In this document: positions 1 through 10,932 of the stretch, piece after piece | Position numbering within the stretch: position 1 is the first letter of the stretch | Layout: the number at the start of each line of letters is the position of its first letter | Source of the DNA: Gracilaria domingensis | Lineage: Eukaryota; Rhodophyta; Florideophyceae; Gracilariales; Gracilariaceae | Assembly (NCBI GenBank): GCA_022539475.1 | Contig: VCMS01000147.1 | Location: 1-64,000, forward strand | Reading direction: 5' to 3' | Length of the DNA: 64,000 nucleotides | Translations under genes and position numbers: made by a program | The notes under the pieces: model-generated | Database searches by the model: none | What the model saw: only the letters and a program-made list of their open reading frames with translations | What the model was told of the DNA's origin: nothing

Positions 1-166
1 CAAACTGGTCTCCGGACTAGATCGGCTTCATTGGCCAAGCGTTCCGTTGAGTTGGTTCGTTTGTTTGGAGCCGCAGATAGCTGGGAATATCCGTTCTTAC
101 GGTTCTCTCATTGTCCGTTTTCGGAAGTTGTTTTGGTTGCCCATTGGCCGACTGTGTCGGTGAACG
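1..166 (+). other. Leader of the Ty3/gypsy element
   Basis: Sequence ahead of gag. No match to the 3' LTR is visible here, so the 5' LTR and primer-binding site must lie upstream of the window. Confidence 0.5.
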
Positions 167-2176
167 ATGTCGTCCCGTCGCAGGAGTGGCGCGCCACGTG
201 CCGCTTCTGTGCCCGGTTCGTCCGGCTTGCCGGCAAGTTTGCCTCCGTTGCCGAAGGACGCACTGGAGGTCCCAGGCAATGGCGACCCGAAACCGGCTTC
301 CCGGGGCCGCCGTTCTGATAACGGGACCCCACCCACTCGTGGGCCAACTGAAACCGCACCTGCGGCTGATGCCGCCGCAGCGGTTGACGTTATGTCGTCG
401 CGGTCCGACGAGTATACCCTCCGTGAATTAGAGGCTCAGGTTCGCATCCTGCAGAACTCCCAAGTGGGCCTCATCCGGGACATTACGAAACTCCGGCAAC
501 GGCTCGATGAAGCCGGTGTCCGGGATGTTTCGAGCGACGTCCGTGTTTTACGGTCTGATGTCAACCAGATTATGGAACACCGACAGGTGTCGGCTGGTCT
601 GCACGAGCAGGCTGCCGCACGCCTGGACCGCCTGGCTACCCGTCTGGAGACGGTCGAGCAAATCATCGTATCTGATGCTGTTGCGCCGGGAGCCCCGGTT
701 TCTGAGGGTTCTCAGCACTCGCGCCGTTCCCGGGATCGTCCGGCAAAGAAGAAGGTCAAGGTTGAGTCTGACTCGTCTTCTTCATCCTCTTCTGATGAGG
801 AGGGCCCCAAAAAGGGATCGTCTACCGACTCTTCGGACAGCGCGGAAGAGCGCTCTCGCTATCGTGCATCCCGTTCGCGGGCTACTGAAGCCACTTCTGG
901 CGTTGCACGAGGCCGTACGAAAGGACGGAGACACCTCGGATTGAAGGAGTTGAAGCCGACAAACTTACTGTATCGGAAGCTACTATCTTACCGATATTAT
1001 CGGCTTGATGACACGACGCCACAGAGGACCCCACGTGGGACTGGCAAAGTGCGAAATCATCTCCGACAAATGGAGCTCACGTTAAAGCCCCACAAGTTCT
1101 CTGGGGAAGATCCAATTCTTGTCTTGGATTTTCTTAGCCGCTTCGTAGCGGAAGCCGATGTACTTCGGATGAGTGAGGCACAGGCCTACATCGCGCTGCC
1201 GTACTTTTTGACGGGTGTAGCCGAAGATCAATTCAATTCGGTTCGTGGGTCGTCTCGCGCCTCCGAAGGAGGAGTTACGTGCTGGCCGGAAGCGGTACAA
1301 TATCTCCTGCGCTCTTACGCGACAGGCAATGCGATACAAGGTGCCATACTCGCGCTACGAGACACGAAGCAAGGAGCCGAAGAGTCGGAAACCGTTTATT
1401 CGACCCGCCTCAATAAGGCTTTCCACAGATGTGGCAACGTGTTCTCCGCAGCCGAGCGGTGTACGATGTTTGTTGATGGACTGGACCGATCAATTCGGAC
1501 GTTGGTAGCCCATTATCGGGAGAACAAACGCCGGATTACCTATCTGGAACTCGTTCAATTTGCCCAAGCGGAGGGAGATGCAGCTCGAGCACGCACTGGT
1601 ATCAAGACGCGCACGCGCCGACTCCTTCATGTAGAAGGCCGAGACTCCTCACTGCCTCATTCGCGAGGTTCTGTTCAAGGGGGTTATGATAACCTGCACC
1701 TGTTACAGGACGATGGTTCAATGCCGAGTTCGGAATTGCCGTCGACGACGGAGCAGTCTACAGTGGACGGAGACCCCGCTCTGTACGCCGGACGTCAAGT
1801 CCCGGCATTGCCCGTGCCGCACTCTGGCGGATATCGAAGCCAACGCCCTGGATGGAGGGACCCGTATCCTCCTCGACAGGAGCGCCGGCCGCCCAACGCG
1901 GATCTTCTTCGTCACCTTATTTGTCATACCTGTTACAGGCCAGGGCACATCGCTCCGAATTGCTTAATGCCCATACGGGATATGGCGAAGATAGTGCCTC
2001 AGTATGAGTCGTTGACGCCCGCCGAGCGGGAACGTGTTCCCGACAAATCGTACCTTCGTGCGAAGGCGGAGACTCAGCCTGGAAACCAGGAAACGGTGCC
2101 ATCGAATGGTGGAACTGTAGCCGCCCCTGCGGAATCGCAACCTCCGCAGATTGGCGGCGACGCTCAGAAAAACTGA
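167..2176 (+). CDS. gag: Gag polyprotein of the Ty3/gypsy element
   Basis: A 669-residue structural protein. The N-terminal 85 residues are rich in Pro, Ser and Gly and probably disordered. Residues about 88-165 form a leucine-heptad coiled coil. A Ser/Asp/Glu and Arg-rich linker lies near residues 205-255. The capsid-like retrotransposon Gag region spans about 290-460, with the LKPHKFSGEDP motif near its start. A CCHC zinc knuckle (C-X2-C-X4-H-X4-C, ICHTCYRPGHIAPNC) lies near residues 584-598. The ATG at 167 was chosen because it precedes the coiled coil and gives the longest frame. Gag would form the particle that packages element RNA. The frame is fully open. Confidence 0.88.
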   Translation: MSSRRRSGAPRAASVPGSSGLPASLPPLPKDALEVPGNGDPKPASRGRRSDNGTPPTRGPTETAPAADAAAAVDVMSSRSDEYTLRELEAQVRILQNSQVGLIRDITKLRQRLDEAGVRDVSSDVRVLRSDVNQIMEHRQVSAGLHEQAAARLDRLATRLETVEQIIVSDAVAPGAPVSEGSQHSRRSRDRPAKKKVKVESDSSSSSSSDEEGPKKGSSTDSSDSAEERSRYRASRSRATEATSGVARGRTKGRRHLGLKELKPTNLLYRKLLSYRYYRLDDTTPQRTPRGTGKVRNHLRQMELTLKPHKFSGEDPILVLDFLSRFVAEADVLRMSEAQAYIALPYFLTGVAEDQFNSVRGSSRASEGGVTCWPEAVQYLLRSYATGNAIQGAILALRDTKQGAEESETVYSTRLNKAFHRCGNVFSAAERCTMFVDGLDRSIRTLVAHYRENKRRITYLELVQFAQAEGDAARARTGIKTRTRRLLHVEGRDSSLPHSRGSVQGGYDNLHLLQDDGSMPSSELPSTTEQSTVDGDPALYAGRQVPALPVPHSGGYRSQRPGWRDPYPPRQERRPPNADLLRHLICHTCYRPGHIAPNCLMPIRDMAKIVPQYESLTPAERERVPDKSYLRAKAETQPGNQETVPSNGGTVAAPAESQPPQIGGDAQKN

Positions 2177-2289
2177 GCAAGGGAGCCTCCAGCAATGGAG
2201 AGGCGCCCCCAGCGACGGGGTTTAGTGCGCCTGAGGCTGAGAAGCCTCGCTCCCCGGTCACAATCCTTTCGAGGAAACTGGCCACTACA

Positions 2290-5200
2290 GACGTGGACTC
2301 TGAGCACCTTGGTGTCTTGCGTCGCCCGTGGATACGGTCTAAGAACAGCCGGTTCCCGGATAGAGTCCTGGTCATGGCGAAACGTAACTACAAAGTTTAC
2401 GCCGACCTAGGTGTTTCCGACCAGTACATGGTTCGGCAGTTGTCCGTGCTCGATACAGGAGCTGGGCCAAACTTTTTGGTTGAGTCTATGATTCCGCCGC
2501 ACTTGCGGTCTCGCGTTCGTGCGGCGCCGCAGATTGATATAGCGGATGCGAACAATCGGCCACTTTCGACTGTGGGAGTAATAGACCTGCTCGTCAGGCT
2601 TGGCCGCTACGTGGCGAAGCTCGATTTCTTGGTTTGCAAGCAACTCGCTGCGCCGGTTATCCTCGGCTGCGACTTCTGTGACCGCTTCGTCGATGCAATT
2701 CGACCGCGGAAGCGAACCATCGAAATGGAAGATGGGACTACTGTACCGATCGTTCGGCGTCCCCTGCGCCGGGCTCTGAAGAAGCAAGTCCCTTTGCCTG
2801 CGGCACAGAAGCCTACAGCCGATGAACGGAAGTCTACAAAGCTCCGAGTAGCTCGGCCCATTTCCATCCCGCCTGAATCACAGGTCTGGGTTACTGTGAC
2901 TCCCCACAATGTGGCTTACAAACGGTACAACCGTTGCCTGCGTTACAGGAGAAGCATCAGCTTGCCCTCGCTAATGGGATTGTTTTCGTCGAACCCGAGA
3001 AGCCTTTTCAGGTGCTGGTTGCGAACTTCAGCCGTTTTCCTCAACGGTTGGTTAGGAGCCAAGTTATTGGTTCGTTGCTTCCGCACCCTGCGGCTATAGT
3101 GCCTACTAAGGTTTCTATTGCCGAGGTTCTCGGAATCCTCGAAGCTGAGGAGGGGGAGGCGGAACGGAACAATTCCGAAACAAATACTGGACCGAACAGT
3201 TCGTCGGAGATGCTACGCCGACTTCGTCGGATGCGAATAACCGCAGCCGGTCGAAGGAAGCAATGCCGACCTCGTCGGACAGTAATGATACGGACCTGAG
3301 TGCTGCTGACACGAAGGATAAGGCAGTACAGGAACTGGAGTCTCTGGATCTTGAACATGTCCCAGAGACTCACCGCGATAAATTGCGGCACATGCTTGAG
3401 GAGTTCACGCCCATGTGGGATGGCACACTGGGTAAGATTGGTATTACCGAACATCGGATTGATTTGCTACCGAATACTCGGCCCATTTCACAGCACCCTT
3501 ACAGGGCAGGACCGACAGCTCGGCAGGAGGAGAAAGCTCAAGTTGAGAAGATGCTCCGCGCTGGAGTTATCGAGCCGGCTCAGTCACCTTGGGCATCGCC
3601 GGTGGTGCTCGCGCCCAAAGCTGATGGGTCTTGGCGATTTTGCATCGATTACCGCAAGCTAAACGCGGCTACGGTCAAGGATGTGTATCCTATCCCACGA
3701 ATGGATGAATGCATCGATTCATTGGGCGACGCGAAAGTGTTCACAACCCTAGACGCGAATTGGGGCTATTGGCAAGTTCCCGTGAGGGCTGAGGATCGTG
3801 ACAAGACAGCCTTCGTTTGTCATGAAGGATTGTACCGATTCAATCGGATGCCCTTTGGGTTAACGAACGCGCCAGCCACTTTTCAACGAGCTGTGGATAT
3901 TTTGCTAGCCCGCTTTAAGTGGAAGACTTGCCTGGTATACCTGGATGACATCATTGTCTACTCCAGCAACCTGGATGAGCACTTGACCCACGTACGGGAT
4001 GTGATGCGAGTCCTACGCGATGCAGGCATTACGCTCAAGCTCAAGAAGTGTGAGTTCTTTACCGAAACCGTCAGGTATCTCGGCCATGTTATCCGTCCGG
4101 GACGGCTTTCGATTGACGAAGTACGCGTGAAATCCCTCAAAGAGGCTAAGCATCCGAGGACGCAGACGGAACTCCGATCTTTTCTCGGCTTGTGCAATGT
4201 GTATCGCCGCTTCATTCCGAACTTTGCGGATATCGCTGCACCTCTGAACGAGCTTCTTCGCAAAGGCCAGCCAGTCGATCTGGAAGAATTCGACAACCGC
4301 AAGGTCGCGGCTTTCTCGTCGCTCGTGGACGCGGTGACATCGCCACCTGTTTTATCCCTGCCTAGGGCTGGTTTGCCATATGCAGTAGATACGGATGCGA
4401 GCGACTACCAAGTCGGCTGTGCCCTATTCCAGACCACCAATGATGGCGAGCGATTGCCAATTGGGTATTGGTCAAGGAGCCTCAACGTTCACGAGAGGAA
4501 TTACTCGGTATCCGAAAAGGAGTGCTTGGCAGTTGTCTGGCGTTACAGACACTGCGGCCCTATCTTATGGGGACCCGCTTCATTGTCCATACCGATCATT
4601 CGGCATTACGCTGGCTACTCTCTATAGCAGAGCCATCTGGCCGCTTGATGCGGTGGAGACTTCGCTTGTCGGAATTCGACTTCGAAATCCGTTACAAGAA
4701 AGGACTCCTGAACACTCAGGCTGATGCACTGTCCCGCTTGGAAACAGCGGCTGAAGCTGCGCCAGTCGATGATCTGGAGATACCGTGCTTCCTCGTGGAA
4801 GACGGCTCGAGCGATGCCGATGAAGAATCGGAAGGATGGGACATCTACGATGCTGTTTTAGCCGTGTCTGACACGAAACCCGAACCGGGCTCTTTCGTAC
4901 CGATCAAGCCGGAGGAACTCATCCGGGAGCAGCACACCGACCGTTTTTGTACGGAGATTCGTAGTCGCCTAAACGGTGGAGCACAGTTGCCTTTCGTCGA
5001 GAACGACCAAGGATTTCTAATCCGAACCGTCGGAAACAGGCCACAGATTGTGGTTCCGCACTCACTTCAGTCACGAGTACTGCATTTGTCGCACTACGCG
5101 AAGTTGTCAGCCCACCCTGGTGGCAGGAAGTTGTACTACACCTTACGGAAGGACTTTTACTGGCCAGCAATGGCTTTCGACGCGTATGCCACTGTTCGTG

Positions 5201-7698
5201 GATGTTCTGACTGCGCGAAGAACCGCGTCAAACTGCGGAAGTACTCCAAGAAGTTGGTACTCTTCCCTGCTAGGGCTCCACTTGAATTCGTGGCAATTGA
5301 CTTGCTCGGCGAGTTTATCCGCACTCGCCGGGGAAACCGGTTTCTACTTGTGATCACCGACCGTTTTTCTAAACTGGTACGGACTGTGCCTTTGACGAAG
5401 GTTACCGCCAGTGCGGTCGCCCAAGCTTTCGTTACACACTGGGTTTTTGTCTACGGACCGCCGATTGACCTGTTATCGGACAATGGACCGCAGTTTACGG
5501 CTAAGTTCTTTCAGGACGTTTGCCGCATCTTGCGGATCCAAAACTGGTTTACGACAACATACCACCCCCAGAGTAATGGGCAGGTTGAACGTTTTAACCG
5601 CACAATGCTCAATGCATTACGGACATTAGTTGCCGAACATCCGTCGGAGTGGGATCAATACACCGATGCGGTGACATATGCCTACAATACGCAGGTTCAT
5701 CGCACTACTCAGATCTCGCCGTTCGAGCTTGTGCTATCACGCGTTCCACCTTCGGTGGCTATCGAGCCACAGCCAACTTTGGATAAGTTCCCCTCGCCTC
5801 GTCTACACAGGGACGCCTGGAAGGCCTGGCTTAAGAACATCATTCCTACAGTTAGGCAAAACATCGATAAGGCACAAGCCGCGTACAAGCGGAATTTCGA
5901 CGCACGAATGCGCAGGGATGCCCCTCAGATCAGGGAAGGTAACTACGCCTTCCTACGGAAGGAATACTATAACCCGGAAAAGGAGAAGAGGCATAAGCTC
6001 TCTCTTATCGCGGACGGCCCCTACAGGGTTATTTCTATCACCGATACAACGGTTGTCCTCGATATTGAGGGTGAACACGAGCGTTTTTCGCGCGATCGCG
6101 TAACGCCTGCGCCACAGCCTGTTCGTCAGGAAAAGCAACCGGAAACGCCGGACAGCGCTACGCCTACTGTGGACCAAGCCGCGACAGCGGGAGAGCGCGC
6201 TTCGTTGTCAGTCCTGCCGCATCCTAGCCGCGGACTTGCTGATTTGCCGGCAAAGCCGGAAGCTAACCCGTCAGTCTCGAACGCCGCACATGTCCACACG
6301 CGGATACTGGCCCCTCAGGGGATACTCACCACCACCCCCGACGCTCCAACTGAGGAGGGGGAGGAGGAGGTAAGTCGCTCGATTTCGTTGTCGCCGTCGT
6401 CGACGGAAGTGCCTTTGCAGGCCTCCGGGCCGCACGCAAGTCGTGGTGAAAGCACGCGGACGCGCGACGTACAGCCGAAGATTCGGAAAGAAGCGAGAAA
6501 CGCGCAGTCATCGCGGAAGCCTAAAGAGGAACGCACCACTTCGGTGGAGCACGAAGCCGGAGAACCGGAAGAACACCAGGATGTAGCTGCTGCAGAAGTC
6601 GTCGCTTCGCCCACGGATAGCACTGTACGGCCGTCACAGACGGAAGGACAAGAGCCTGCCCCAGCTGTGCAGCGTGAGACCAGTACGCCGGAAAAGAGGG
6701 TGGTAACCACCGCAGCAGCCACGTCGAATGCGGAAAGTACATGCCCGCCGCAGTCGGAGCCCGGCAGCGGCAGCGCACTCGGGTCAAAAGAAGCCGGAAG
6801 ACCGGGAAAGAAGCCTGTCCAGAAAGACCGTGTTGTTACGGCAGACCCGATTTCGGGAGATTTTATTGAAGCATCGAGTGATGAAGCCGTTGAAAACACG
6901 GAGGCAACCGCCGCAACAGCAGGCCGACATGCCACAGTAGGTGGGCAGCAGCCCAACGCTGCACACGCGCGCACGCTGCGCCAAGTGTCTGGCTTCGCCG
7001 GCGATCCGCCTCCAGTGGAGGGTGACAACACACGAGCCGGGCACGTGCCCGCTGTAAGGCTTGCGGCCGCCGGAAACGGAAATTCCGAATTTGAATCGGC
7101 AACGCACAGCCGTGCAACGGCGCAGGCCCCACCGCCAGCAATGCTTGGCAAGGCGTCGCCTCGGCACGTGCCACGGCACCACTCGCTGGCACACCGCATT
7201 GCGGACCGTTCACCCTCACTTCGGGAGATCTTGCCGGAACGCCGGAAGCTCGCTATTCGAGAACACCGAAGCTCGGTAACAGCCCGACAATACGGGAAGG
7301 AAAGCCAGAACTCTGGAAGCCGGAATAACATGGAAACACCATGGTCAAAATGGCTCTCGCCTGGCGTACAGGATGTCTTGCCGTCAGGACGGAAGCCGAA
7401 AGTAACCAATGAAGCCCACGACGGGAGAGGTAACAACGACACCTCGAGAGAGGATACATCGACAAAGCCGCATCCTGCGCGGAAGGTCCTCGATGAGGAG
7501 TATGTCATTGACCGTCTGATAAGTCACGGCTACGCCCCTGACGGGGAACTACTGTATCGAGTCCGTTGGTACGGCTACGCCTCTTCAGAGGATACGCACG
7601 AGCCCATTGAGCACTTGCCTCGCTCGAAGGTCTTGCAGTACCACCGTCGCACACGGACACCGATACCGGCTACGCTGGACAAGGCCCAAGTGGGTTGA
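2290..7698 (+). CDS. pol: Pol region: protease, RT, RNase H, integrase, chromodomain
   Basis: Aspartic protease with LDTGAGPN near 2450. Reverse transcriptase at about 3480-4060, with FCIDYRKLNAAT near 3640 and the catalytic YLDDIIVY near 3940. RNase H at about 4370-4740, with DTDASDYQ and HTDHSALRW. Integrase zinc finger (HHCC) at about 5080-5220 and DDE core at about 5270-5720, with LLSDNGPQF and HPQSNGQVERFNR. A long Pro/Ala/Glu-rich linker follows. The protein ends in a chromodomain (about 7490-7640, with VRWYGY and EPIEHL), the module chromoviruses use to steer integration to marked chromatin. The Glu in the EPIEHL part and the aromatic residues fit a histone-tail reader. The region carries two or three breaks or frame changes; Gag-Pol elements commonly use frameshifting for one of these. 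Confidence 0.9.
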
Positions 7699-7742
7699 CC
7701 ACCCACGTCTCTATTGAGCACAGCCGTCCCAGACGGAATATG

Positions 7743-8010
7743 CCGCCTCATGCGGACAGTATTGCATTACGCAAGAATATGCCGCGTCAAGCGGATGCAA
7801 CTTGAAGTTAACTCGAGATCACTTAGCCGCCTCAGGCGGACCAGGCCGCTCTAAGCGGACAGCTTTTCGCTGAACAAACATGCCGCGAAATGCGGAAGCC
7901 ACTTACAGTGGAGAAGAAGATAAAGAAGAAAGAAGCCTAAGAAGAAGGAGAAGAAGCCAGGAAACTGGAAGGAAGACTAAGAAGTTTTATCGCTACAGCC
8001 GCTTGTGCGG
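7743..8010. repeat. Array of six CCGC(N4-5)GCGG mini-hairpins
   Basis: Six short inverted repeats of the form CCGC, 4-5 bases, GCGG lie at 7743-7755, 7782-7794, 7827-7839, 7846-7858, 7883-7895 and 7999-8010. They sit in the spacer between the 3' ends of two convergent genes, pol on + and the opposite-strand gene on -. Several are preceded by the same short TG or AG context. No protein-coding signal is obvious here. Confidence 0.7.
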
Positions 8011-8067
8011 AAAAGTTACCCCTCTCTTGTGGGCCATTCGCAACAGCCTCAAACGAGGTACTGCCCA

Positions 8068-8082
8068 CTGAGAAGGGGGAGA
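8068..8082 (+). other. Inner polypurine tract copy
   Basis: The 15-mer CTGAGAAGGGGGAGA occurs here and again at 10048-10062, where it directly precedes the 3' LTR. The inner copy lies between pol and the 3' end of the opposite-strand gene. Confidence 0.6.
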
Positions 8083-8209
8083 ACAGGAAGAAAAATGTGG
8101 GCCAAGCCAGCAGGGCTGGTGAAGTTTACCTCTAACTATTGAGTTCGCCCCTCATCATCAGGGTCTACTACGGACTACTACAGCCCGTCAGGGATCTCGA
8201 GCCGGAAAA

Positions 8210-10009
8210 TTACGCGCCGGACGGTCCAGCACCTGGGGTGCCCCCACTACCGGGAGCCCCGGAGAAGCGCTGTGCCGCTATTGCCTGCAACTCCGACTCG
8301 TCGGTCACCGTATCGGGAACGGCCACTCCCACGCCTCGAAGGAAGTCGCGAATGACCGCCGCTCGCGGAGTGAGAGAAGAACTGCCGCCCACGGCGGATG
8401 CTACATCCTGAGCCCACGGGCCGGTCGGAGCGGGAGCCGCTACAGCGGGCGGGTCAACGATCACGACTTCGTCGTCATCTCCCGTAGCGTCGGGCTCCGA
8501 GGCAACCCCCACTGGGCTCCCCTCATCCATGGGACTTCCTCCCTCTGCAGGGTCATCACCGTCATCGTCGACGTATACGAACCCACGCGGGTGCCTTTCC
8601 GGGATATATCGCTCCTCTCGGCGGCGACCAGCCGCCTCAGCGGGACCAATTACCTCCCAAATCCATGGGTCAAAGTATACGAAGTCGCCGGCGTTGACGT
8701 TCCGTCCGGGAGAACGGTCCGACTGCCGACGGACCCCGTCGGAAACCTGACTAGCAGGCACCTCATTCCAGTCAATCTGGTCAATGACGTCCACCAACGC
8801 GGTGGCTTCGCGCGCATTGCGGACCGAGCCGAGCACTTCGGAGAGATCCAACGCTCGGATCGCTTGCCGGATGAGTTCCGGGATGAACCAAACTCGGTAC
8901 GAGTCATATGCCTCGATGAGGAGGAAAGCCGCAACGCGGACGGTCCATTCTGTTGCCAGGATGCTCCACAGGCCGCGAGGCGGATCATTCATGAAGTACG
9001 AGCCTATGTAAGTTAGGCAGGGCGGTAGCTCTACGTGACACCCTCGTGGGACTTCGACCGCAGGCCAGAATGACGGCAGCGGCAGGTATCGCCCAGTATG
9101 GGAGTGACGCGCAATGCGTTCCACCTCCGTGCACTGGTACGGCACCAGTACCCCGAAGCGGGAGCGCCATTTCCTCTCGAAGCGGAGGCCTTCATGAAAT
9201 TGAGACCGTCCAGGACGGCGAAGGAACCGGAACTCGGCGCGAAGGATCGGCCGCGCCCACAGGATCAACTCCTGCTGCGGCTGAACGGTATCCGAATATC
9301 GGTCAATTTCGTCCAACGCGTTGGCTAGATGGTCGCCGTAGCCGACCTCGCCGAAAGTTCGGTAACGTGCCACATCGTACTGGTACTGTGCCGGCACCGG
9401 ATGTTCGTTCGGAGCTCGGAAGTGTCGCGCGTACCCAATGCGGGCCATCTCATTGCGAGCGAATTGTCTCGTCTCGTTTCGACCTACAAACAGGCAGCTC
9501 GGTATAACCGCAACGCGGGCGATCCAGTCCCATGAACGGGTAACGTCAGCAGGAAGCCCACCAGGGAGTTGACCGTCGACAGCGTACGAGTCGACGAGCT
9601 CTGTATCCCGAACGGCTTCGGCGTCAAACCAGGGAGCCTGGGCAAAAAGGAAACTGTGCCGGTGCGGATCCCGGATGCGTAACGCGCCTGCGGTAGGCCA
9701 TCCACCCAGCGTAGCTGGCATCTCGACGTTGAACCAATCCCGCACGGGCGCGGGACCAGCCTGAGCTGGAGCGTGATCTTGTCCGGAAGAACCCGGCTGG
9801 GAGGCAGCCGCCGACTGCGGGAGAGGAACAGACCGGAACGGCGGGTTCGATACTTGCATGCGTGCCGTCGAGGACGGAGGGCCGTTCGGTGCGTTGGACA
9901 TCGCGGGAGGGCTCGAGATGACGAGGTTCGCTACTGACACCGGAGGTGTTGGTGGCTCCGAACAGTTCTCGGCAGACCCGTCTTGGGAGACTTCCTTATA
10001 TACCTCCAT
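8210..10009 (-). CDS. Opposite-strand accessory protein of the Ty3/gypsy element, unknown family
   Basis: A 599-residue open frame on -, starting 54 bases inside the 3' LTR and reading towards pol. Residues 1-90 are Pro/Ser-rich and probably disordered. Residues about 90-460 look folded, with many Trp, Tyr and Phe. The tail after about 475 is acidic (DDDGDD, GDDDEVVIVD) and then Gly/Pro-rich. There is no signal peptide, membrane span, zinc knuckle or enzyme motif, so it is neither an envelope nor a second Gag by sight. Residues about 180-217, 312-372 and 385-418 resemble the opposite-strand frame at 50290-52656 in the other Ty3/gypsy element. That argues for a real protein and not a chance frame. 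A promoter inside the LTR acting on the minus strand is inferred only. Function unknown. Confidence 0.75.
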   Translation of the reverse strand: MEVYKEVSQDGSAENCSEPPTPPVSVANLVISSPPAMSNAPNGPPSSTARMQVSNPPFRSVPLPQSAAASQPGSSGQDHAPAQAGPAPVRDWFNVEMPATLGGWPTAGALRIRDPHRHSFLFAQAPWFDAEAVRDTELVDSYAVDGQLPGGLPADVTRSWDWIARVAVIPSCLFVGRNETRQFARNEMARIGYARHFRAPNEHPVPAQYQYDVARYRTFGEVGYGDHLANALDEIDRYSDTVQPQQELILWARPILRAEFRFLRRPGRSQFHEGLRFERKWRSRFGVLVPYQCTEVERIARHSHTGRYLPLPSFWPAVEVPRGCHVELPPCLTYIGSYFMNDPPRGLWSILATEWTVRVAAFLLIEAYDSYRVWFIPELIRQAIRALDLSEVLGSVRNAREATALVDVIDQIDWNEVPASQVSDGVRRQSDRSPGRNVNAGDFVYFDPWIWEVIGPAEAAGRRREERYIPERHPRGFVYVDDDGDDPAEGGSPMDEGSPVGVASEPDATGDDDEVVIVDPPAVAAPAPTGPWAQDVASAVGGSSSLTPRAAVIRDFLRGVGVAVPDTVTDESELQAIAAQRFSGAPGSGGTPGAGPSGA

Positions 10010-10047
10010 CGCGAGGCGTATCGAGCCGACGGAGTCGGTGTCTCAGC

Positions 10048-10062
10048 CTGAGAAGGGGGAGA
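10048..10062 (+). other. Polypurine tract at the 3' LTR boundary
   Basis: CTGAGAAGGGGGAGA is followed at once by TGTAGAGC, the expected LTR start. Such tracts prime plus-strand synthesis in LTR elements. Confidence 0.8.
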
Positions 10063-10860
10063 TGTAGAGCAAAACGCCCTTTTGTGGGGATGCACCGAGG
10101 TGCTTTTCATAGTTTGTTGATCCGTCATCGGCTTCGACACCTCAGGTTATGAGAGGCTACTGGGGTAGTGCCCCTATTTTGGGTTATGCCTAGGAAGGGT
10201 AGTATTTCTGCACACGTGTGCCAAGTTGGCCCGATAGCGGGTGCGCCGTGGCAAGCCTGCCACGGTTGCACACCTGTAGTGTATTGGCCGGCAGCGCCGG
10301 ATAGTTAGATATTTTAATTGATATTTTCAAGTGCCGTATATAAGTGGCGGCACTTGCCGCCACTGTACGGGAAGTAAACCTCAACGAGGCCTTTGGCTCT
10401 GATCTTCTTGCCGCTTGCGCACGGTCACCAGCCCCATCCTGGGGAATACCGCCGCAATTCCGGGCTGATCAACCAACCTCCGTTCCTGAGGAGTACTAAT
10501 CCGTCGTCACGGCACTTTTCTTATCTATTTTATTATTGTCATTTCCGTCTTACGGCTTTCGCTACTCTGCCCTACATTGTAGGTTTGTTTTATTTGTCTC
10601 GGGAGTTTTCCCGCTTATCGCGAGTCAGTGCTCCGCAGTGCGGCTCGTTTGTCGATCTTTTGTCGTCCCATACCGTTGGGCTGGATACCCCCACTCGCTG
10701 TGGCTCGCCGGAACCATCCGGATACCTACGCCGATTCTACCCCTTTTACCTCCGACTGCACGCCCAGATCGGGGCCACCCGGATTTACACCCGGCTCGTG
10801 TTGGCCCTATCGGAGGGTTCTGCCGCTCGACTGCCCTTCACAGGGAGCAGGGCCTGAACA
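10063..10860 (+). repeat. 3' LTR of the Ty3/gypsy element (right end uncertain)
   Basis: It begins with TG directly after the polypurine tract. A TATA box (GTATATAAG) lies at 10337-10345. A 10-bp inverted repeat (AGTGGCGGCA, mirrored) lies at 10343-10364. A second small hairpin (CCGTGGCA/TGCCACGG) lies about 100 bases upstream of the TATA box. The right end is placed at a CA near 10860 only because LTRs usually end that way; without the 5' copy it cannot be fixed. Confidence 0.6.
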
Positions 10861-10932
10861 CCCTGAGGTGCTCGTCCGCGACGCGGCTTGTTGTTTTCCC
10901 GTCAAGGGTTTTGCACCACATACACTGGACAT

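Larger units (their letters stand above)
1..10860 (+). mobile_element. Ty3/gypsy chromovirus with an opposite-strand accessory gene; 5' end outside window
   Basis: LTR retrotransposon on + that enters from beyond base 1, so its 5' LTR is not seen. Parts in order: leader (1-166), gag, pol with protease, reverse transcriptase, RNase H, zinc-binding and DDE integrase and a terminal chromodomain, a hairpin-rich spacer, an opposite-strand gene (8210-10009), a polypurine tract and a 3' LTR starting at 10063. The PR-RT-RH-INT order and terminal chromodomain place it in the chromoviruses of Ty3/gypsy. Gag and the opposite-strand gene are fully open; pol shows only two or three breaks or frame changes. 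It therefore looks fairly young, but without the 5' LTR no age can be estimated. The 3' limit near 10860 is tentative. Confidence 0.9.

Noticed and set aside
6315-7508. Long open frame on - opposite the integrase-chromodomain linker
   Set aside because: It mirrors a low-complexity Pro/Ala/Glu-rich stretch of pol; its Ser/Cys-rich composition is what the reverse strand of such codons gives. No counterpart in the other Ty3/gypsy element.
8210-10009. Opposite-strand gene as an envelope protein
   Set aside because: No signal peptide, no membrane span and no Cys pattern of envelope proteins.
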